Positions 4,890-5,472 of a DNA stretch of 5,472 nucleotides are shown in pieces. Source of the stretch: Candidatus Competibacteraceae bacterium. Lineage in GTDB: Bacteria > Pseudomonadota > Gammaproteobacteria > Competibacterales > Competibacteraceae. The notes beneath the pieces were generated by a model. It saw only the letters and a list, made by a program, of their open reading frames with translations. It searched no databases and was not told the origin of the DNA. The stretch lies in the NCBI GenBank assembly GCA_012032855.1, contig JAAUQA010000261.1, forward strand, positions 1 to 5,472, in the 5' to 3' direction. Each line of letters starts with the position of its first letter. The stretch's first letter is position 1. Both the position numbers and the translations under genes were made by a program.

Positions 4890-5472
4890 TTATTTCACTT
4901 CCCGGTTGGAAATGAGTTCGTCAACGACTGCCGGGTCGGCCAGGGTGCTAGTATCGCCCAATGCGCCAACATCATTCGCCGCGATCTTACGCAAAATACG
5001 CCTCATGATTTTGCCGGAACGAGTCTTCGGTAAGCCGCGCCATTGGATAATATCGGGCGTGGCAATTGGACCGATTTCCTTGCGGACGTGCTGCACCAGA
5101 GCTTTACGCAAATCATCGGTCGGCTCCACGCCGGCCATCAGAGTGACATACGCGTAGATACCCTGGCCCTTGATCTCATGCGGGTAACCGACCACGGCTG
5201 CCTCGGCAACCGAGTCATGCAACACCAACGCACTTTCCACCTCGGCGGTACCCATCCGGTGCCCCGAAACGTTGATGACATCGTCCAGGCGACCGGTAAT
5301 CCAGTAATACCCATCAGCGTCGCGGCGCGCACCGTCTTCACTGAAGTAGGTGCCGGGATAGGTGGAAAAATAGGTCTTAACGAAGCGCTCATGATTGCGG
5401 AATACCGAACGCATCTGGCCCGGCCAGGGACGCTTGATGACCAGCCCACCTTCAGTCTCGCCTTCCAGCTCG
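4890..5472 (-). CDS. acs: Acetyl-CoA synthetase (AMP-forming), C-terminal part, 5' end outside window
   Basis: The enzyme makes acetyl-CoA from acetate, ATP and CoA through acetyl-AMP in the cytoplasm. About 193 C-terminal residues of a protein usually near 650 are visible; the frame is open to the window edge, with RPWPGQM just before the Met at 5414 (internal, not a start). Landmarks in order: [20 protein letters not shown], the hinge motif [13 protein letters not shown], the [10 protein letters not shown] region of the mobile C-terminal domain, [12 protein letters not shown], and [18 protein letters not shown], whose SGK lysine (codon 5010-5012) is the catalytic lysine regulated by acetylation in the family. 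It ends with [17 protein letters not shown]. The stretch before LPKTRSGK (IIQWRG) is one residue shorter than in E. coli Acs as I recall it. The stop is TAA at 4890-4892, with an intrinsic terminator 35 nt later. Confidence 0.95.
   Translation of the reverse strand, partial: ELEGETEGGLVIKRPWPGQMRSVFRNHERFVKTYFSTYPGTYFSEDGARRDADGYYWITGRLDDVINVSGHRMGTAEVESALVLHDSVAEAAVVGYPHEIKGQGIYAYVTLMAGVEPTDDLRKALVQHVRKEIGPIATPDIIQWRGLPKTRSGKIMRRILRKIAANDVGALGDTSTLADPAVVDELISNREVK

Noticed and set aside
1..5472. CRISPR array, tRNA or rRNA gene, J-domain (HPD) protein
   Set aside because: No regularly spaced direct repeats, no tRNA-like cloverleaf sequence and no HPD motif in a helical context were seen on either strand.

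Overview
The window looks like the chromosome of a gammaproteobacterium. The organism call rests on the acetyl-CoA synthetase tail, which keeps close to the proteobacterial Acs sequence, and on a small acidic protein resembling the DUF6763 family, which I recall mainly from gammaproteobacteria. Both are judgements from remembered sequences, not searches.

Left part (1-1825): a short stretch with no convincing gene (1-168) adjoins a complete-looking IS1-family insertion sequence (169-1022) with near-perfect 22-bp terminal inverted repeats and overlapping insA/insB frames on the minus strand. The right end of the element cuts off a minus-strand radical SAM gene (1023-1825), which also carries a one-base frameshift in a G run. 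That gene is therefore a remnant. No target-site duplication is visible, and the missing half of the radical SAM gene is not found on the other side of the element, so a deletion or rearrangement probably followed insertion.

Central part (1962-4797): the most interesting block, all on the plus strand. It holds a 512-residue Hsp70/DnaK-family protein almost without the alpha-helical lid and with an unusual interdomain linker. Next is a 292-residue protein whose C-terminal third carries the GrpE signature behind a long helical N-terminal extension. Last is a 96-residue, very acidic DUF6763-like protein. The first two look like a private chaperone/nucleotide-exchange-factor pair, probably cotranscribed (36-nt gap). 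The third has its own good ribosome binding site 91 nt downstream and may or may not belong to the same unit. No J-domain (HPD) protein is visible in the window.

Right part (4798-5472): convergent to this block lies the 3' end of acs (acetyl-CoA synthetase, minus strand, 5' end outside the window). A strong intrinsic terminator at 4822-4855 is oriented for acs. Base composition falls along the window: single 60-base samples contain 40 G/C at 1201-1260 (radical SAM remnant), 31 at 2221-2280 (hsp70) and 25 at 3721-3780 (GrpE-like).
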